A DNA stretch of 41,530 nucleotides from Gemmobacter nectariphilus. GTDB taxonomy: Bacteria; Pseudomonadota; Alphaproteobacteria; Rhodobacterales; Rhodobacteraceae. Under the pieces are notes generated by a model, which was not told where the DNA came from, made no database searches, and saw only the letters and a list, made by a program, of their open reading frames with translations. The DNA lies in assembly GCA_020721445.1 (NCBI GenBank), contig DYMU01000023.1, forward strand, positions 1 through 41,530. Reading direction: 5' to 3'. The translations under genes were made by a program, and so were the position numbers. Each line of letters starts with the position of its first letter. Position 1 is the stretch's first letter. Of this stretch, positions 32,129 to 41,388 are shown piece by piece.

Positions 32129-32629
32129 ATGATGACAGAATTGGTGTTCACCCCCGATGGCAACCCACGGGCGTTTCGCGATGCCCTTGGCCGCTTTGCC
32201 ACCGGGGTGACGGTGATCACAGCCGATACAGCCGATGGTCCGATGGGGTTTACCGCCAACAGCTTTGCTGCGGTGTCGCTGGACCCGGCGCTGGTGCTGT
32301 GGTCGCTTGCAAACGCGTCCAGCCGCTATCGCCATTTCGCGGCGGCGGAGCACTATTCGATCCATGTGCTGGATCAGACCCATACCGACTGGCTGACCCG
32401 CTTTGCCCGTGGCGGGGCCGGGTTTGATGGCCTGGGTCACGAGGTCAACGCCGAAGGCGTGCCCGTCGTTCACGGTGCCTTGGCCCGGTTCGACTGCGCC
32501 CAGCAGGCCACGCATGACGGCGGTGATCACCTGATCATCGTGGGCCGGGTGCTGCGGGCCAGCTATCGCGACGGGGCACCGCTGGTGTTCAGCCAGGGGG
32601 GCTATGGCGGGTTCGTCGCGGCGGGCTGA
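32129..32629 (+). CDS. Flavin reductase-like (FMN-binding split barrel) protein
   Basis: 166 aa. It contains FRDALGRFATGVTVITADTADGPMGFTANSFAAVSLDPALVLWSL, the FMN-binding core of the flavin reductase/DIM6-NTAB family, then YSIHVLDQTHTDWLTRFA and DHLIIVGRVLRASYRDGAPLVFSQGGYGGF. Such enzymes supply reduced FMN to two-component monooxygenases. The partner here is unknown; the luciferase-like enzyme at 7368 is distant. Two consecutive ATGs (32129, 32132) follow GGAG. It is probably co-transcribed with the aldo/keto reductase 14 nt upstream and is convergent with panC. Confidence 0.92.
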   Translation: MMTELVFTPDGNPRAFRDALGRFATGVTVITADTADGPMGFTANSFAAVSLDPALVLWSLANASSRYRHFAAAEHYSIHVLDQTHTDWLTRFARGGAGFDGLGHEVNAEGVPVVHGALARFDCAQQATHDGGDHLIIVGRVLRASYRDGAPLVFSQGGYGGFVAAG

Positions 32630-32687
32630 TGCGGAGGGGCCATTGCCGTGCGCGCGCCGATGATCCGCGCCCGGCCGTGGCCCGGCA

Positions 32688-33533
32688 CTAGACAGGGATG
32701 TTGTCGATCAGCCGCACCCCGTCCAGCCAGGCTGCTGCCAGCATCCGGCGCGGGCTGGCCGGGTCGTCTGATGGCATCAGCGTCTGGGCATCGCGCAATT
32801 CGATGTATTCCACCCGGTCAAACCCGGCCGCGCGAATGGTTTCTGCCGCTTCGCGAATGGCCATGCGGTCCGATTGTCCGGCGCGAATGTCATCCGCCGC
32901 CGCGGTGATCGCCCGATACAACACCGCCGCCTTGCCGCGCCCTGCCTGCGTCAGCCGCAGGTTGCGCGACGACATCGCCAGCCCGTCGGCCTCACGGATG
33001 GTTTCGCAGCCGATAATTTCCACCGGCAGGTTCAGATCGCGCACCAACCGCAGCACCACCTGCAACTGCTGCCAGTCCTTCTGGCCAAAATAGCCGCGGT
33101 CGGCCATGGTCATGCCGAACAGTTTGGTCACCACCGTGGCCACCCCGTCGAAATGCCCGGGCCGCATCCGGCCTTCCAGCGGTTCCGAAACCCCAGCCAC
33201 CGAAACCGTGGTCTTGAAGCCTTCGGGATAGACCTCATCGGTTGCGGGCGCAAAGATCAGGTCCACCGGCACCGTTGCCAGCAGTGCTGCATCGGCGTCT
33301 TCGCTGCGCGGGTATTTCAGCAGATCGGCCGGATTGTTGAACTGCTTGGGGTTCACGAAGATCGTGGTGATCACCCGGTCACAGTCGCGCCGTGCCGCGC
33401 GGGCAAGGCTGAGGTGGCCGTCATGCAACGCGCCCATGGTGGGCACCACGCCAATGCTGGCGCCATCCGCCCGCCAGCCACGCACATGCCGCCGCAGGTC
33501 GGCCACGGTTCGAACGATCACGGGCAAGCTCAC
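32688..33533 (-). CDS. panC: Pantothenate synthetase (pantoate-beta-alanine ligase)
   Basis: 281 aa. It joins pantoate and beta-alanine with ATP in the last step of pantothenate synthesis. [20 protein letters not shown] (28-47) carries the nucleotidylyl-transferase H37/H40 pair. [38 protein letters not shown] and [11 protein letters not shown]-like [13 protein letters not shown] plus the MSSRNLRL motif are intact. The start overlaps the panB stop by 4 nt, so the two genes form a coupled operon. Length and motifs are normal. Confidence 0.97.
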   Translation of the reverse strand: MSLPVIVRTVADLRRHVRGWRADGASIGVVPTMGALHDGHLSLARAARRDCDRVITTIFVNPKQFNNPADLLKYPRSEDADAALLATVPVDLIFAPATDEVYPEGFKTTVSVAGVSEPLEGRMRPGHFDGVATVVTKLFGMTMADRGYFGQKDWQQLQVVLRLVRDLNLPVEIIGCETIREADGLAMSSRNLRLTQAGRGKAAVLYRAITAAADDIRAGQSDRMAIREAAETIRAAGFDRVEYIELRDAQTLMPSDDPASPRRMLAAAWLDGVRLIDNIPV

Positions 33534-34360
33534 GGTTTGGCCTTCAGCACATCGGCAAAGCCGTGTTCCGGCGCCGGAAAGGTCCGCGCCCGCACCTCGG
33601 CGGCATAGGTTGCAATCGCCTCGTCCGCCTGCCTGCCCAGATCGGCATAGCGCTTGACGAACTTTGGCCGGAAATCGGTGAACAGACCCAGCATGTCATC
33701 GACCACCAGCACCTGCCCGTCGCAATCCACCCCGGCGCCAATGCCGATGGTCGGAATGCTCAGCGCGCGTGTGATCCGGCCAGAAAGCCCCTCGGGCACC
33801 TTTTCCAGCACGATGGCAAAGGCCCCCGCCGCCTCGCACGCCTTGGCATCGGCCATCACCTTGTCGGCCTCTTCGGCGCGGCCCACCACCTTGTAGCCGC
33901 CCAGCGTGTTCACCGATTGCGGTGTCAGCCCGACATGCGCCATCACCGGCACCCCGCGCGCGGTCAGAAAGGCAATGGTTTCGGCCATGTGAACCCCGCC
34001 CTCCAGCTTGACACCTGGCGCGCCGGTTTCCGCCATCAGCCGGGCCGCGTTGCGAAAGGCCTGCTGCGGGCCCTCTTCATAGCTGCCAAACGGCATGTCG
34101 ATGATCGGCATGGCCTTGGACAATCCGCGCACCACGGCGCGGCCATGCAGGATCATCATCTCCATCGTCACGCCTACGGTCGAGGGCAGGCCATGCAGCA
34201 CCATGCCAAGCGAGTCGCCCACCAGCGCCATGTCGCAATGTGGGTCGACCAGCCGGGCCACCGGCGTGGTATAGGCGGTCAAAACCACCAGCGGCGCGCC
34301 ACCCTTGCGCGCCTTGATGTCGGGCGGCAGAACCGGACGAACAGGGGCGGATGCGCTCAT
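33530..34360 (-). CDS. panB: 3-methyl-2-oxobutanoate hydroxymethyltransferase
   Basis: 276 aa. It makes ketopantoate from 2-oxoisovalerate and methylene-tetrahydrofolate, the first committed step of pantothenate synthesis. Conserved segments are [114 protein letters not shown] and [23 protein letters not shown]. It is the first gene of panB-panC and divergent from ettA. Confidence 0.97.
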   Translation of the reverse strand: MSASAPVRPVLPPDIKARKGGAPLVVLTAYTTPVARLVDPHCDMALVGDSLGMVLHGLPSTVGVTMEMMILHGRAVVRGLSKAMPIIDMPFGSYEEGPQQAFRNAARLMAETGAPGVKLEGGVHMAETIAFLTARGVPVMAHVGLTPQSVNTLGGYKVVGRAEEADKVMADAKACEAAGAFAIVLEKVPEGLSGRITRALSIPTIGIGAGVDCDGQVLVVDDMLGLFTDFRPKFVKRYADLGRQADEAIATYAAEVRARTFPAPEHGFADVLKAKP

Positions 34361-34552
34361 GACTTTGGTCTCCTGCCGCGGGGGCGATTTCGAAACTGCC
34401 TGCCATCAGTGCATGACCGCGCGCGTCTGCGCAAGATTTTTGCGCTGCATCGCGGCGTCGGACGGACGCCATCTTCGCCCGGAGTCGCATTGCCCCCGGC
34501 CCCTGTTTCGCCTATCTGAAAGGCAAACCAGTCATCACGGGATCATCAGGCC

Positions 34553-36208
34553 ATGGCCAGCTATCAATATGTCTACCACATGGAAGGCGTCTCCAAGACC
34601 TATCCGGGTGGCAAGAAGTGTTTCGAGAACATACACCTGAACTTTCTGCCGGGCGTCAAGATCGGTGTCGTCGGGGTCAACGGCGCGGGGAAATCCACGC
34701 TTCTCAAGATCATGGCCGGGATGGACAAGGATTTCAAAGGCGAGGCCTGGGCCGCCAAGGGGGCCAAGGTCGGCTATCTGGCGCAGGAGCCGCACCTGGA
34801 CCCGACACTGGATGTAAAGGGCAACGTGATGCTGGGCGTGGCCGAGCAACAGGCGATTCTGGATCGCTACAACGAGCTGGCGATGAACTACAGCGACGAG
34901 ACCGCCGAAGAAATGGCTGCGCTGCAAGACCAGATCGACGCGCAGAACCTGTGGGAACTGGAGGCCACGGTGGGTGTGGCGATGGACGCGCTGCGGTGCC
35001 CGCCCGATGATGCCAATGTCGAAGACCTGTCGGGGGGCGAACGTCGCCGCGTGGCGCTGTGCCGGTTGCTGCTGGAAAAGCCCGACATGCTGCTCTTGGA
35101 CGAACCGACCAACCATTTGGACGCGGAATCGATTGCCTGGCTGCAAAAGCACCTGATCGCCTACAAGGGCACCATCCTGATCGTCACCCACGACCGCTAT
35201 TTCCTGGACGACATCACAAGCTGGATCCTGGAATTGGACCGCGGCCGCGGCATCCCGTATGAAGGCAACTATTCCGCCTGGCTGGACCAGAAAGCCAAGC
35301 GCATGCAGCAAGAAGCGCGCGAAGACAAATCCAAGCAAAAGGCGCTGGAAAAGGAACTGGAGTGGATCCGCTCGGGTGCCAAGGCGCGGCAGGCCAAGGG
35401 CAAGGCCCGGATCGCGCGCTACAACGAGATGGCGGGCCAGACCGTGCTGGAACGATCCTCGACCGCGCAGATCATCATCCCCAACGGCGAACGTCTGGGC
35501 AACAAGGTGATCGAGGTTGTCGGCCTGAAGAAACACATGGGCGACAAGCTGTTGATCGAAAACCTGTCCTTCACCGTGCCGCCGGGGGCCATCGTCGGTG
35601 TCATCGGCCCCAATGGCGCAGGCAAATCCACCCTGTTCCGCATGCTGACCGGGCAAGAGCCGACGGATGAAGGCACGATCACGCTGGGCGATACGGTCAA
35701 GCTGTCCTACGTAGACCAGTCGCGTGACGCGCTGGACCCCGACAAGAACGTCTGGGAGGAAATCTCGGGCGGGTCCGAGGTGATTCAACTGGGCGACATG
35801 CAGATGAACAGCCGGGTCTATACCGGGGCGTTCAACTTCAAGGGCACCGACCAGCAGAAAAAGGTCGGCCTGCTGTCAGGCGGCGAACGCAACCGGGTGC
35901 ATATGGCCAAACTGCTGCGGTCAGGCGGCAACGTGCTGCTGCTGGATGAGCCGACCAACGATCTGGACGTGGAAACCCTGCAAGCCCTTGAATCCGCGAT
36001 CGAAGAATTTGCCGGCTGCGCCATCATCATCAGCCACGACCGCTTCTTCCTTGACCGGCTGTGCACCCACATGCTGGCGTTTGAAGGCGACGCGCATGTC
36101 GAATGGTTCGAAGGCAACTTCCAGGCCTATGAAGAAGACAAGGTCCGCCGCCTTGGCCCGGACGCGCTGGAGCCGAAGCGGGTCAAGTACAAGCGGTTTA
36201 GTCGTTAA
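34553..36208 (+). CDS. ettA: EttA, energy-dependent translational throttle ABC-F ATPase
   Basis: 551 aa ABC-F protein with two ATPase cassettes in one chain and no membrane part. It binds the ribosomal E site and links translation to ATP level. Walker A motifs GVNGAGKST (41-49) and GPNGAGKST (about 353-361), signatures LSGGERRRVALC and LSGGERNRVHMAKLL, and Walker B LLLDEPTNHLD and LLLDEPTNDLD are all present. The EttA arm and linker region and the C-terminal HVEWFEGNFQAYEEDK are typical. The length equals that of alphaproteobacterial EttA. It has no partner gene. A GC hairpin follows. Confidence 0.96.
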   Translation: MASYQYVYHMEGVSKTYPGGKKCFENIHLNFLPGVKIGVVGVNGAGKSTLLKIMAGMDKDFKGEAWAAKGAKVGYLAQEPHLDPTLDVKGNVMLGVAEQQAILDRYNELAMNYSDETAEEMAALQDQIDAQNLWELEATVGVAMDALRCPPDDANVEDLSGGERRRVALCRLLLEKPDMLLLDEPTNHLDAESIAWLQKHLIAYKGTILIVTHDRYFLDDITSWILELDRGRGIPYEGNYSAWLDQKAKRMQQEAREDKSKQKALEKELEWIRSGAKARQAKGKARIARYNEMAGQTVLERSSTAQIIIPNGERLGNKVIEVVGLKKHMGDKLLIENLSFTVPPGAIVGVIGPNGAGKSTLFRMLTGQEPTDEGTITLGDTVKLSYVDQSRDALDPDKNVWEEISGGSEVIQLGDMQMNSRVYTGAFNFKGTDQQKKVGLLSGGERNRVHMAKLLRSGGNVLLLDEPTNDLDVETLQALESAIEEFAGCAIIISHDRFFLDRLCTHMLAFEGDAHVEWFEGNFQAYEEDKVRRLGPDALEPKRVKYKRFSR

Positions 36209-36216
36209 ACGTACTC

Positions 36217-36243
36217 GGGTGGTGGCAAGATGCACCACCACCC
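36217..36243 (+). terminator. Hairpin after ettA
   Basis: GGGTGGTGG-N9-CCACCACCC forms a perfect 9-bp stem 8 bp after the ettA stop. There is no T-tract, so the termination function is probable only. Confidence 0.5.
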
Positions 36244-36312
36244 GCCCCGTGCCAAGGGAACCATTCCACCCCCGGCGGCGTTCTTTCCGGCATACCAACC
36301 GGAGGACGACCC

Positions 36313-36390
36313 ATGAAAGGCGTATTTGCCTGGCTGATCGGCATCCCGATCCCGATCATCATCATCCTGTATCTGGTGGATGTGTTCTGA
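36313..36390 (+). CDS. 25-residue single-span membrane peptide
   Basis: The frame begins MKGVFAWLIGIPIPIIII and ends LYLVDVF: 25 residues, nearly all hydrophobic, with one transmembrane helix containing an IPIP kink. A strong Shine-Dalgarno (GGAGG, 36301-36305) lies 8 nt before the ATG, and the frame stops cleanly at TGA 36388-36390. Similar tiny IPIPIIIILY proteins occur in other proteobacteria as I recall, but their function is unknown to me. It lies between ettA and a cytochrome gene and has its own spacing on both sides. Confidence 0.75.
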   Translation: MKGVFAWLIGIPIPIIIILYLVDVF

Positions 36391-36490
36391 GCCGGCGCTG
36401 ATCTTGCGCGGGTGACGCCGCGCCCTTCCAGCGATCTGCGCTGATGCAAAGAATCAGTCGGCTGATTGTTCCCAGATCCCTGCGCGCTGA

Positions 36491-36519
36491 CGCAAATCAA
36501 CATCATTACAGCGCAAATC
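36491..36519. promoter_or_regulatory. Direct repeat in the cytochrome promoter region
   Basis: CGCAAATC occurs at 36491-36498 and 36512-36519, exactly 21 bp (two helical turns) apart, just before a TACACT hexamer (about 36523). It is a candidate activator site for the cytochrome gene. Confidence 0.4.
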
Positions 36520-36606
36520 TGCTACACTTATTGTGTGGTAGGGGTGCTGCCGCTGTTCCGGTCCTTCAGGGCACCCTCTTGGGGGACGATCCGCTTCCGA
36601 CACTGG

Positions 36607-36625
36607 TTGCGCAGGATTGGCGCAA
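36607..36625. promoter_or_regulatory. Inverted repeat upstream of cytochrome gene
   Basis: TTGCGC-N7-GCGCAA is a perfect 6-bp inverted repeat, 38 bp before the start codon. It could be an operator or lie in the leader. Confidence 0.35.
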
Positions 36626-36662
36626 TGCCGGGTCGGTGCTTGGCAATGAAGGGAAGAAGCAA

Positions 36663-37067
36663 ATGAAGCTTGGAATGATGGCTGTTGCGTTTGTCTCTGT
36701 TTTCGGGATGGGCGGATTTGCAGCGGCGCAGGGGCCGGACATCGGTAAGGGATTGTATGACGAATTCTGCATGACCTGCCACGGCGCGAGTGCAAAGGGT
36801 GGCGGGGAAATCGCGGATATTCTGACGATAAAGATGCCTGACCTGACCGCCCTTGCTGCGCGCAACGACGGCAAGTTTCCGATGCTGGAGGTGATCCATG
36901 TGATTGATGGGCGCACCGGCCTGCGGGCACATGGCGGGCCGATGCCGCTTTTTGGCAACATGTTCTCGTCGCAAAGTGCCGATCAGGGGCTGGGCTACGG
37001 CTCTGTGATCGAAACCCGCGGGCGGGTTCTGTCGCTGGCGATGTATCTGGAAAGCCTGCAACAATAG
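36663..37067 (+). CDS. Class I cytochrome c, periplasmic
   Basis: 134 aa. The signal peptide MKLGMMAVAFVSVFGMGGFAAA is followed by GLYDEFCMTCHGASAKGGG, with one haem motif C36-MT-C39-H40 near the mature N-terminus. Met residues in KMPDL and GPMPLFG are candidates for the sixth ligand. The fold is class I, unlike the class II cytochrome at 1904. ATG 36663 follows GAAGGGAAGAAG; the in-frame extension upstream lacks a signal peptide. The redox partner is unknown. The upstream region has direct and inverted repeats that suggest regulation. Confidence 0.9.
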   Translation: MKLGMMAVAFVSVFGMGGFAAAQGPDIGKGLYDEFCMTCHGASAKGGGEIADILTIKMPDLTALAARNDGKFPMLEVIHVIDGRTGLRAHGGPMPLFGNMFSSQSADQGLGYGSVIETRGRVLSLAMYLESLQQ

Positions 37068-37076
37068 CCCCGAACC

Positions 37077-37105
37077 AAAGGCCGCGGCCTTTGTGCTGCG
37101 GCCTT
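37077..37105. terminator. Hairpin between cytochrome gene and ychF
   Basis: AAGGCCGC (37078-37085) and GCGGCCTT (37098-37105) can pair; an alternative palindrome, AAAGGCCGCGGCCTTT, lies at 37077-37092. It is located between convergent genes and is likely a shared terminator. Confidence 0.55.
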
Positions 37106-37125
37106 GACGGTTTGTTCGGTGTCGG

Positions 37126-38223
37126 TCAGCCGCTGAACAGGAAATGCAGCACGTCGCCGTCCTTGACCTCATAGGTCTTGCCTTCAACGCGGAACTTGCC
37201 CAGCTCCTTGGCACCGGCTTCGCCCTTGCCGGCCACATAGTCATCAAAGGCAATGGTTTCGGCCCGGATGAAACCCTTCTCGAAATCGCCGTGAATCACC
37301 CCCGCCGCTGCGGGTGCAAGGGTGCCCTTCGGGATGGTCCAGGCGCGGGCTTCTTTCGGGCCAACGGTGAAGTAGGTCTGAAGGCCCAGCAGCGTATAGC
37401 CGGCGCGGATCAGCCGGTCGAGGCCGGCCTCATGCAGGCCCATTTCTTCCAGAAACATTGCGGCCTCGTCCGCCGGCAACTGGCTGATCTCTTCCTCGAT
37501 CCGGGCCGAGATCACCACCGTGGCGGCACCTTGCGCCCGTGCCATTTCGGCCACGCGGGCCGACTGGCTGTTGCCTGACGCGGCCGAGGATTCCTCGACG
37601 TTGCAGACGTAAAGCACCGGCTTGGCGGTCAGCAGTTGCAACTGTTCCCACACCCGCTTGTCATCGTCTGATACCTGCACAGTGCGGGCAGGCTTGCCCG
37701 CCTCCAGCGCCTTTTGCGCCTGTGCCAGCAGGCGGTCCTGATCGGCGGCATCCTTGTCGGCGCTTTTCAGCTTTCGGGCCAGATTGGCGCGGCGGCGTTC
37801 GACGCTTTCGAGATCAGCCAGCATCAGTTCGGTCTCGATGGTTTCGGCATCGGCGACCGGATCAATCCGCCCCTCGACATGGGTGATGTCGCCGTCTTCA
37901 AAGCAGCGCAGCACATGGGCGATGGCGTCACATTCGCGGATGTTGGCAAGGAACTGGTTGCCCAGCCCTTCGCCCTTTGACGCGCCGCGCACCAGCCCCG
38001 CGATATCGACAAAGGTCATCCGTGTGGGGATGATCTGCTTGGACCCGGCGATGGCGGCCAGACTTTCCAGCCGGGGATCGGGCACCGCAACCTCGCCCAC
38101 GTTCGGCTCGATGGTGCAGAACGGAAAGTTCGCAGCCTGTGCGGCGGCGGTTCGGGTCAGCGCGTTGAACAGGGTCGATTTGCCCACATTCGGCAGACCC
38201 ACGATACCCATCTTGAAACCCAT
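37126..38223 (-). CDS. ychF: YchF (Obg-like ATPase)
   Basis: 365 aa, the usual length. It is a universally conserved ribosome-associated ATPase of the Obg GTPase family, linked to translation and stress responses. P-loop GLPNVGKST (9-17), switch segment [44 protein letters not shown], a coiled-coil middle part (about 130-200) and the C-terminal TGS-type domain ([42 protein letters not shown]) are clear. ATG 38223 with GGAGGG upstream gives the canonical start. It is divergent from trpA. Confidence 0.97.
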   Translation of the reverse strand: MGFKMGIVGLPNVGKSTLFNALTRTAAAQAANFPFCTIEPNVGEVAVPDPRLESLAAIAGSKQIIPTRMTFVDIAGLVRGASKGEGLGNQFLANIRECDAIAHVLRCFEDGDITHVEGRIDPVADAETIETELMLADLESVERRRANLARKLKSADKDAADQDRLLAQAQKALEAGKPARTVQVSDDDKRVWEQLQLLTAKPVLYVCNVEESSAASGNSQSARVAEMARAQGAATVVISARIEEEISQLPADEAAMFLEEMGLHEAGLDRLIRAGYTLLGLQTYFTVGPKEARAWTIPKGTLAPAAAGVIHGDFEKGFIRAETIAFDDYVAGKGEAGAKELGKFRVEGKTYEVKDGDVLHFLFSG

Positions 38224-38363
38224 CAGACCCTCCATCCGGCGACTGCACGGGTCATATGCGCGATAGGGCGCCGGATCAAGCCGGGCACACCCACAGGACC
38301 GGCATTGATTTTCTGCGCCAAGGCAGGCAAAGCGGGGCGCAACACAAAGGGATGGGGCCAGAC

Positions 38364-39155
38364 ATGACCAGAATCGACGCAACCTTCGCCAACCTGCGCG
38401 CGCAGGGGAAAAAGGGCTTCGTCGCCTATATCATGGCGGGCGATCCCGACATTGCCACCTCGCTTGCGGTGATGCAGGGCTTGCCGGGGGCTGGGGTCGA
38501 TATCATCGAACTGGGCATGCCGTTCACCGACCCGATGGCCGATGGGCAAACCATCCAATTGGCCGGGCAGCGGGCGCTGGAGCACCATATGAAGATGGAT
38601 CAGGTGCTGGACATGGTGCGGGCGTTCCGCAAGGGCGACACCACCACCCCGATCGTGCTGATGGGCTATTACAACCCGATCTATGCGCGCGGGGTTGACC
38701 GCTTCCTGACCGATGCGAAAGAGGCAGGCATTGACGGACTGATCGTGGTGGACCTGCCGCCCGAGGAAGACAGCGAATTGTGCCTGCCCGCCCAAGCGGC
38801 GGGGTTGAACTTCATCCGGCTGGCCACACCCACGACCGATGCCAAGCGCCTGCCCAAGGTGCTGCAAAACACCAGCGGCTTTGTCTATTATGTCTCGGTC
38901 ACCGGCATCACCGGGGCGGCCGCGGCGCAGGCGGCGGATGTCGGGCCCGAGGTGGCGCGGATCAAGCAATCGACCGACCTGCCGGTGATTGTGGGCTTTG
39001 GCATCAACACGCCCGAGGCAGCGCGCACGATTGCGGGCGTGGCTGACGGTTGCGTGGTGGGCTCGGCCATCGTGAAAGACATCGGCGCGGGCCGACCGGT
39101 GGCCGAGGTGCTGGCCAATGTCGCTGCGCTGGCCGCAGGCGCCCACGCAGCGTAA
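38364..39155 (+). CDS. trpA: Tryptophan synthase alpha subunit
   Basis: 263 aa. It cleaves indole-3-glycerol phosphate to indole and glyceraldehyde 3-phosphate, with TrpB taking the indole. Catalytic E49 and D60 stand in [47 protein letters not shown] and the phosphate-binding [13 protein letters not shown] and CVVGSAIVK are intact. ATG 38364 is preceded by AAAGGGATGGGG; the longer frame from 38256 is not protein-like. No trpB or trpF is adjacent, so it is separated from the rest of the trp genes, as in many Rhodobacteraceae (from memory). Confidence 0.97.
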   Translation: MTRIDATFANLRAQGKKGFVAYIMAGDPDIATSLAVMQGLPGAGVDIIELGMPFTDPMADGQTIQLAGQRALEHHMKMDQVLDMVRAFRKGDTTTPIVLMGYYNPIYARGVDRFLTDAKEAGIDGLIVVDLPPEEDSELCLPAQAAGLNFIRLATPTTDAKRLPKVLQNTSGFVYYVSVTGITGAAAAQAADVGPEVARIKQSTDLPVIVGFGINTPEAARTIAGVADGCVVGSAIVKDIGAGRPVAEVLANVAALAAGAHAA

Positions 39156-39173
39156 TAGCAGGTCGTTAATCCG

Positions 39174-39203
39174 GGCAAACAGCCCGCCCAAGCGCTGTTT
39201 GCC
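39174..39203 (+). terminator. Hairpin after trpA
   Basis: GGCAAACAGC (39174-39183) and GCTGTTTGCC (39194-39203) form a perfect 10-bp stem 18 bp after the trpA stop. It lacks a clear T-tract but is probably a terminator. Confidence 0.6.
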
Positions 39204-39279
39204 GGGTCAGGTCAACGCGCGCGTGCGCTGCCGCCGGACGTGCGCCCTGCCCAAGGTGCAGCCTTGGGGCCGGGCGTCG

Positions 39280-40056
39280 TCACGCGGGCTTGCGCAGCAG
39301 GATGCGCCGCGCCTTGGGTGGGGCGGGCAGGTCTTCGATACGGCCCAGCGGCGTCAGGGCCAACAGTTGTTCGGCCGCCGTTGCGGCGCGCAGGTCCAGC
39401 AAGATCGCCCCGCCCGGCAGGACCTTGTCGCGGAAATAGCTGGCATAGGACGTGACCGGATAGTGAAACCCGCAAGACAGGAAGCTGACCACCAGATCCA
39501 CGTCTTCGGTGGCCCCAAGGTCTTGCGTGGCGGGGTTCAGCGTCGTGATCCGGTCTTCGGCAATGCCGTTCGCCAGCAACAGACGCCGCGCCACCGACAG
39601 GTTGGAATAGGCGGCACCTTCTTCGGCAAAGCCAAAATGACGGCGGTCATTGGTTTCGATGTCGATCAGCAAGACCGACGCCTTGGTGTCTTGCGCGATG
39701 AACAGATCAAACAGCGCATAGCCGCAGCCGATATCGGCCACCCGGCGCGGCGGATGGGCCAGCAGGGCCGGGGCAAGGCTGCGGTATTCGGCATGGATCA
39801 CGCCGGCTGCGCGGCGGGCAATCTCATCTCCCAGACGGTCTACCTCGGCCCGGATCGGGGCATCATCGCCGGCATTCCAGGCGCGGATCACCCGGCCCGA
39901 GCGGGGCACGTCATAGAGCACCTCAGACCTTTGCAGGATGATGTTGACCAGATCCTCTGCGCCAAACATCGACAGATCAAGGTTGCGGATCAGGGGCGTG
40001 TCAGCCTCGGCGGCGATGTCGATGGCAAGGTTGGCAGGCGCGGAGGGGAAGGACAT
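39280..40056 (-). CDS. SAM-dependent methyltransferase, substrate unknown
   Basis: 258 aa class I methyltransferase. Motif I is RVADIGCGYALFDLFIAQD (105-123), followed by an acidic end of strand 2 (VLLIDIETND) and DVDLVVSFLSCGFHYPVTSYASYF as motif IV, then VLPGGAILLDLRA. An N-terminal helical part (1-100) is present. The order SAM-binding first and a C-terminal beta strand are normal. I cannot name the substrate; the motif IV aromatic stretch suggests a small-molecule methyltransferase in a sugar or peptide pathway, but this is weak. It is convergent with trpA and divergent from the lipoprotein gene. Confidence 0.85.
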   Translation of the reverse strand: MSFPSAPANLAIDIAAEADTPLIRNLDLSMFGAEDLVNIILQRSEVLYDVPRSGRVIRAWNAGDDAPIRAEVDRLGDEIARRAAGVIHAEYRSLAPALLAHPPRRVADIGCGYALFDLFIAQDTKASVLLIDIETNDRRHFGFAEEGAAYSNLSVARRLLLANGIAEDRITTLNPATQDLGATEDVDLVVSFLSCGFHYPVTSYASYFRDKVLPGGAILLDLRAATAAEQLLALTPLGRIEDLPAPPKARRILLRKPA

Positions 40057-40553
40057 CTGGGCAGCTTTCTGTCACGGGCTGGTGGCAGATTAAGCCCAGC
40101 CCGCAGAAACGTGCAATCGGTGAAATCCGGGATCGCGCCAAGACGACGGTCGGATGGGCGCATCGGCGCGTCACTTGGCCGACTTTCCAAAAGCTGCGCG
40201 GGGTCGGGATGGACCTCGTCCCGCGCAAGGCCAGATGCGCCCGCTGGCGCTGCGCGGATCAGGCGATGATGGTGGCGCAAGCGGCTTGCGCCCAAGGTTG
40301 CGCCGAACACACCGTCGCCCCGGGGCCAGCCCCCGGACCCCCGGAGTATTTGCAAAGCAGCAAATCAAGGCGAAAGGCTGGCCGATCTGCTGTCGTGCCG
40401 GAACTTTTGCGCTTGGGGCACCGCAAGCTGTGCTGTCGCGGCGGTCCGGTCACGCGAGGCGCAAGTCACGCTACCGCGCGGTTCTTGCGGCGTGTCTTGC
40501 GCGCAGGTGTGCCACAGGCTATCCCCCTGGCATTCATTGCGAGGATGCTGCCG
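40057..40553. other. 497-bp intergenic region with repeat
   Basis: Between the divergent methyltransferase and lipoprotein genes there is no convincing gene; open frames lack ribosome-binding sites and protein character. It holds a GGCGCAAG-cgg-CTTGCGCC hairpin (40274-40292) and repeat copy 5 (40331-40366). Confidence 0.6.
40331..40366 (+). repeat. Interspersed GC-rich repeat, copy 5 (subtype B)
   Basis: CCCCCGGAGTATTT is followed by GCAAAGCAGCAAA, close to the core and tail of the other copies. A hairpin lies 38 bp upstream, matching the modular layout of copies 3 and 4. Confidence 0.7.
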
Positions 40554-41249
40554 ATGACGCCCGCCCGCCTGCTGCCTGCCCTTGGACTTTCGCTGTTGCT
40601 GCTGTCGGCCTGTGCGACCAATGATCTGGCAGAGCCGCCGGTTCCGCTGGGGGATTTCGCGCTCGGCCTGAATATCGTGGTGGCCGACAAGATGGAAAAG
40701 GTGCCGATCTCGCGGAATGCGACGGTCGAGGAATGGGAAGCGGTGATGATCAAGGCGGTCGATCAGCGCTTTGGCCGCTATGATGGCACCCGGCTTTTCA
40801 ACATCGGGATCTCGGTCGATGGCTATGCGCTGGCCCCGCCGGGCATTCCGGTGGTGGCGGCACCCAAATCGGTGCTGGTGATCACCGCCAATGTCTGGGA
40901 CGACGCCGCGCAGAAAAAACTGAACGCCGAAGGCAAGCAGTTCACGGTCTTTGAAAGCCTGTCGGGCGATACGGTGATCGGCACCGGGATTACCAAGACC
41001 AAGCAGCAACAGATGGATGCCTTGGCCTATAACGCGGTCAAGCGGGTGGAAAACTGGTTCCTTGACAACCCCGAGTGGTTCGGCCTGCCACCCAAGGGCT
41101 CGCCAGATGCCCCCAAGGCCGCCGTGCCGATGTCCTCGGTGCCGATGTCCTCTGGGCCGATGCCCGCAGGCCAGATGCCTGCCGCCCCTCTGGCGGCTAC
41201 CTCGCCCCCGATCAGCCCAAAGCCGATGGTTGCGCCAGTTTCTCCGTAA
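40554..41249 (+). CDS. Putative lipoprotein with Met/Pro-rich tail
   Basis: 231 aa. The signal MTPARLLPALGLSLLLLSAC gives a lipobox (C20). The mature domain (about 25-165) is not recognised; it contains GLNIVVADKMEKVPISRNATVEEWEAVMIKAVDQRFGRYDGTRLFNIGISVDGYALAPPGIPVVAAPKSVLVITANVWDD, which suggests an alpha/beta domain. The C-terminus is low-complexity, with repeated VPMSS and PMPAG units (about 195-215). The start at 40554 is favoured by GAGG 9 nt upstream; an ATG at 40545 is possible. It stands alone before tuf. Confidence 0.8.
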   Translation: MTPARLLPALGLSLLLLSACATNDLAEPPVPLGDFALGLNIVVADKMEKVPISRNATVEEWEAVMIKAVDQRFGRYDGTRLFNIGISVDGYALAPPGIPVVAAPKSVLVITANVWDDAAQKKLNAEGKQFTVFESLSGDTVIGTGITKTKQQQMDALAYNAVKRVENWFLDNPEWFGLPPKGSPDAPKAAVPMSSVPMSSGPMPAGQMPAAPLAATSPPISPKPMVAPVSP

Positions 41250-41388
41250 GTGGACACAGGTGCGGGTCTTGGTCGGGGCACGGCTGCGTTTTGGGCTGCG
41301 TGTCCTGATACCGGCGCGGACTGTGTCGGTCAGGTCGTTGTGGGTTTGCCGGGCACGCAAATAGCCCGTCTTTCCTGCCCGGCAGGTC

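Noticed and set aside
41118-41180. Short tandem repeats in the lipoprotein gene
   Set aside because: Low-complexity Met/Pro-rich tail in frame, common in lipoproteins; not a separate element.
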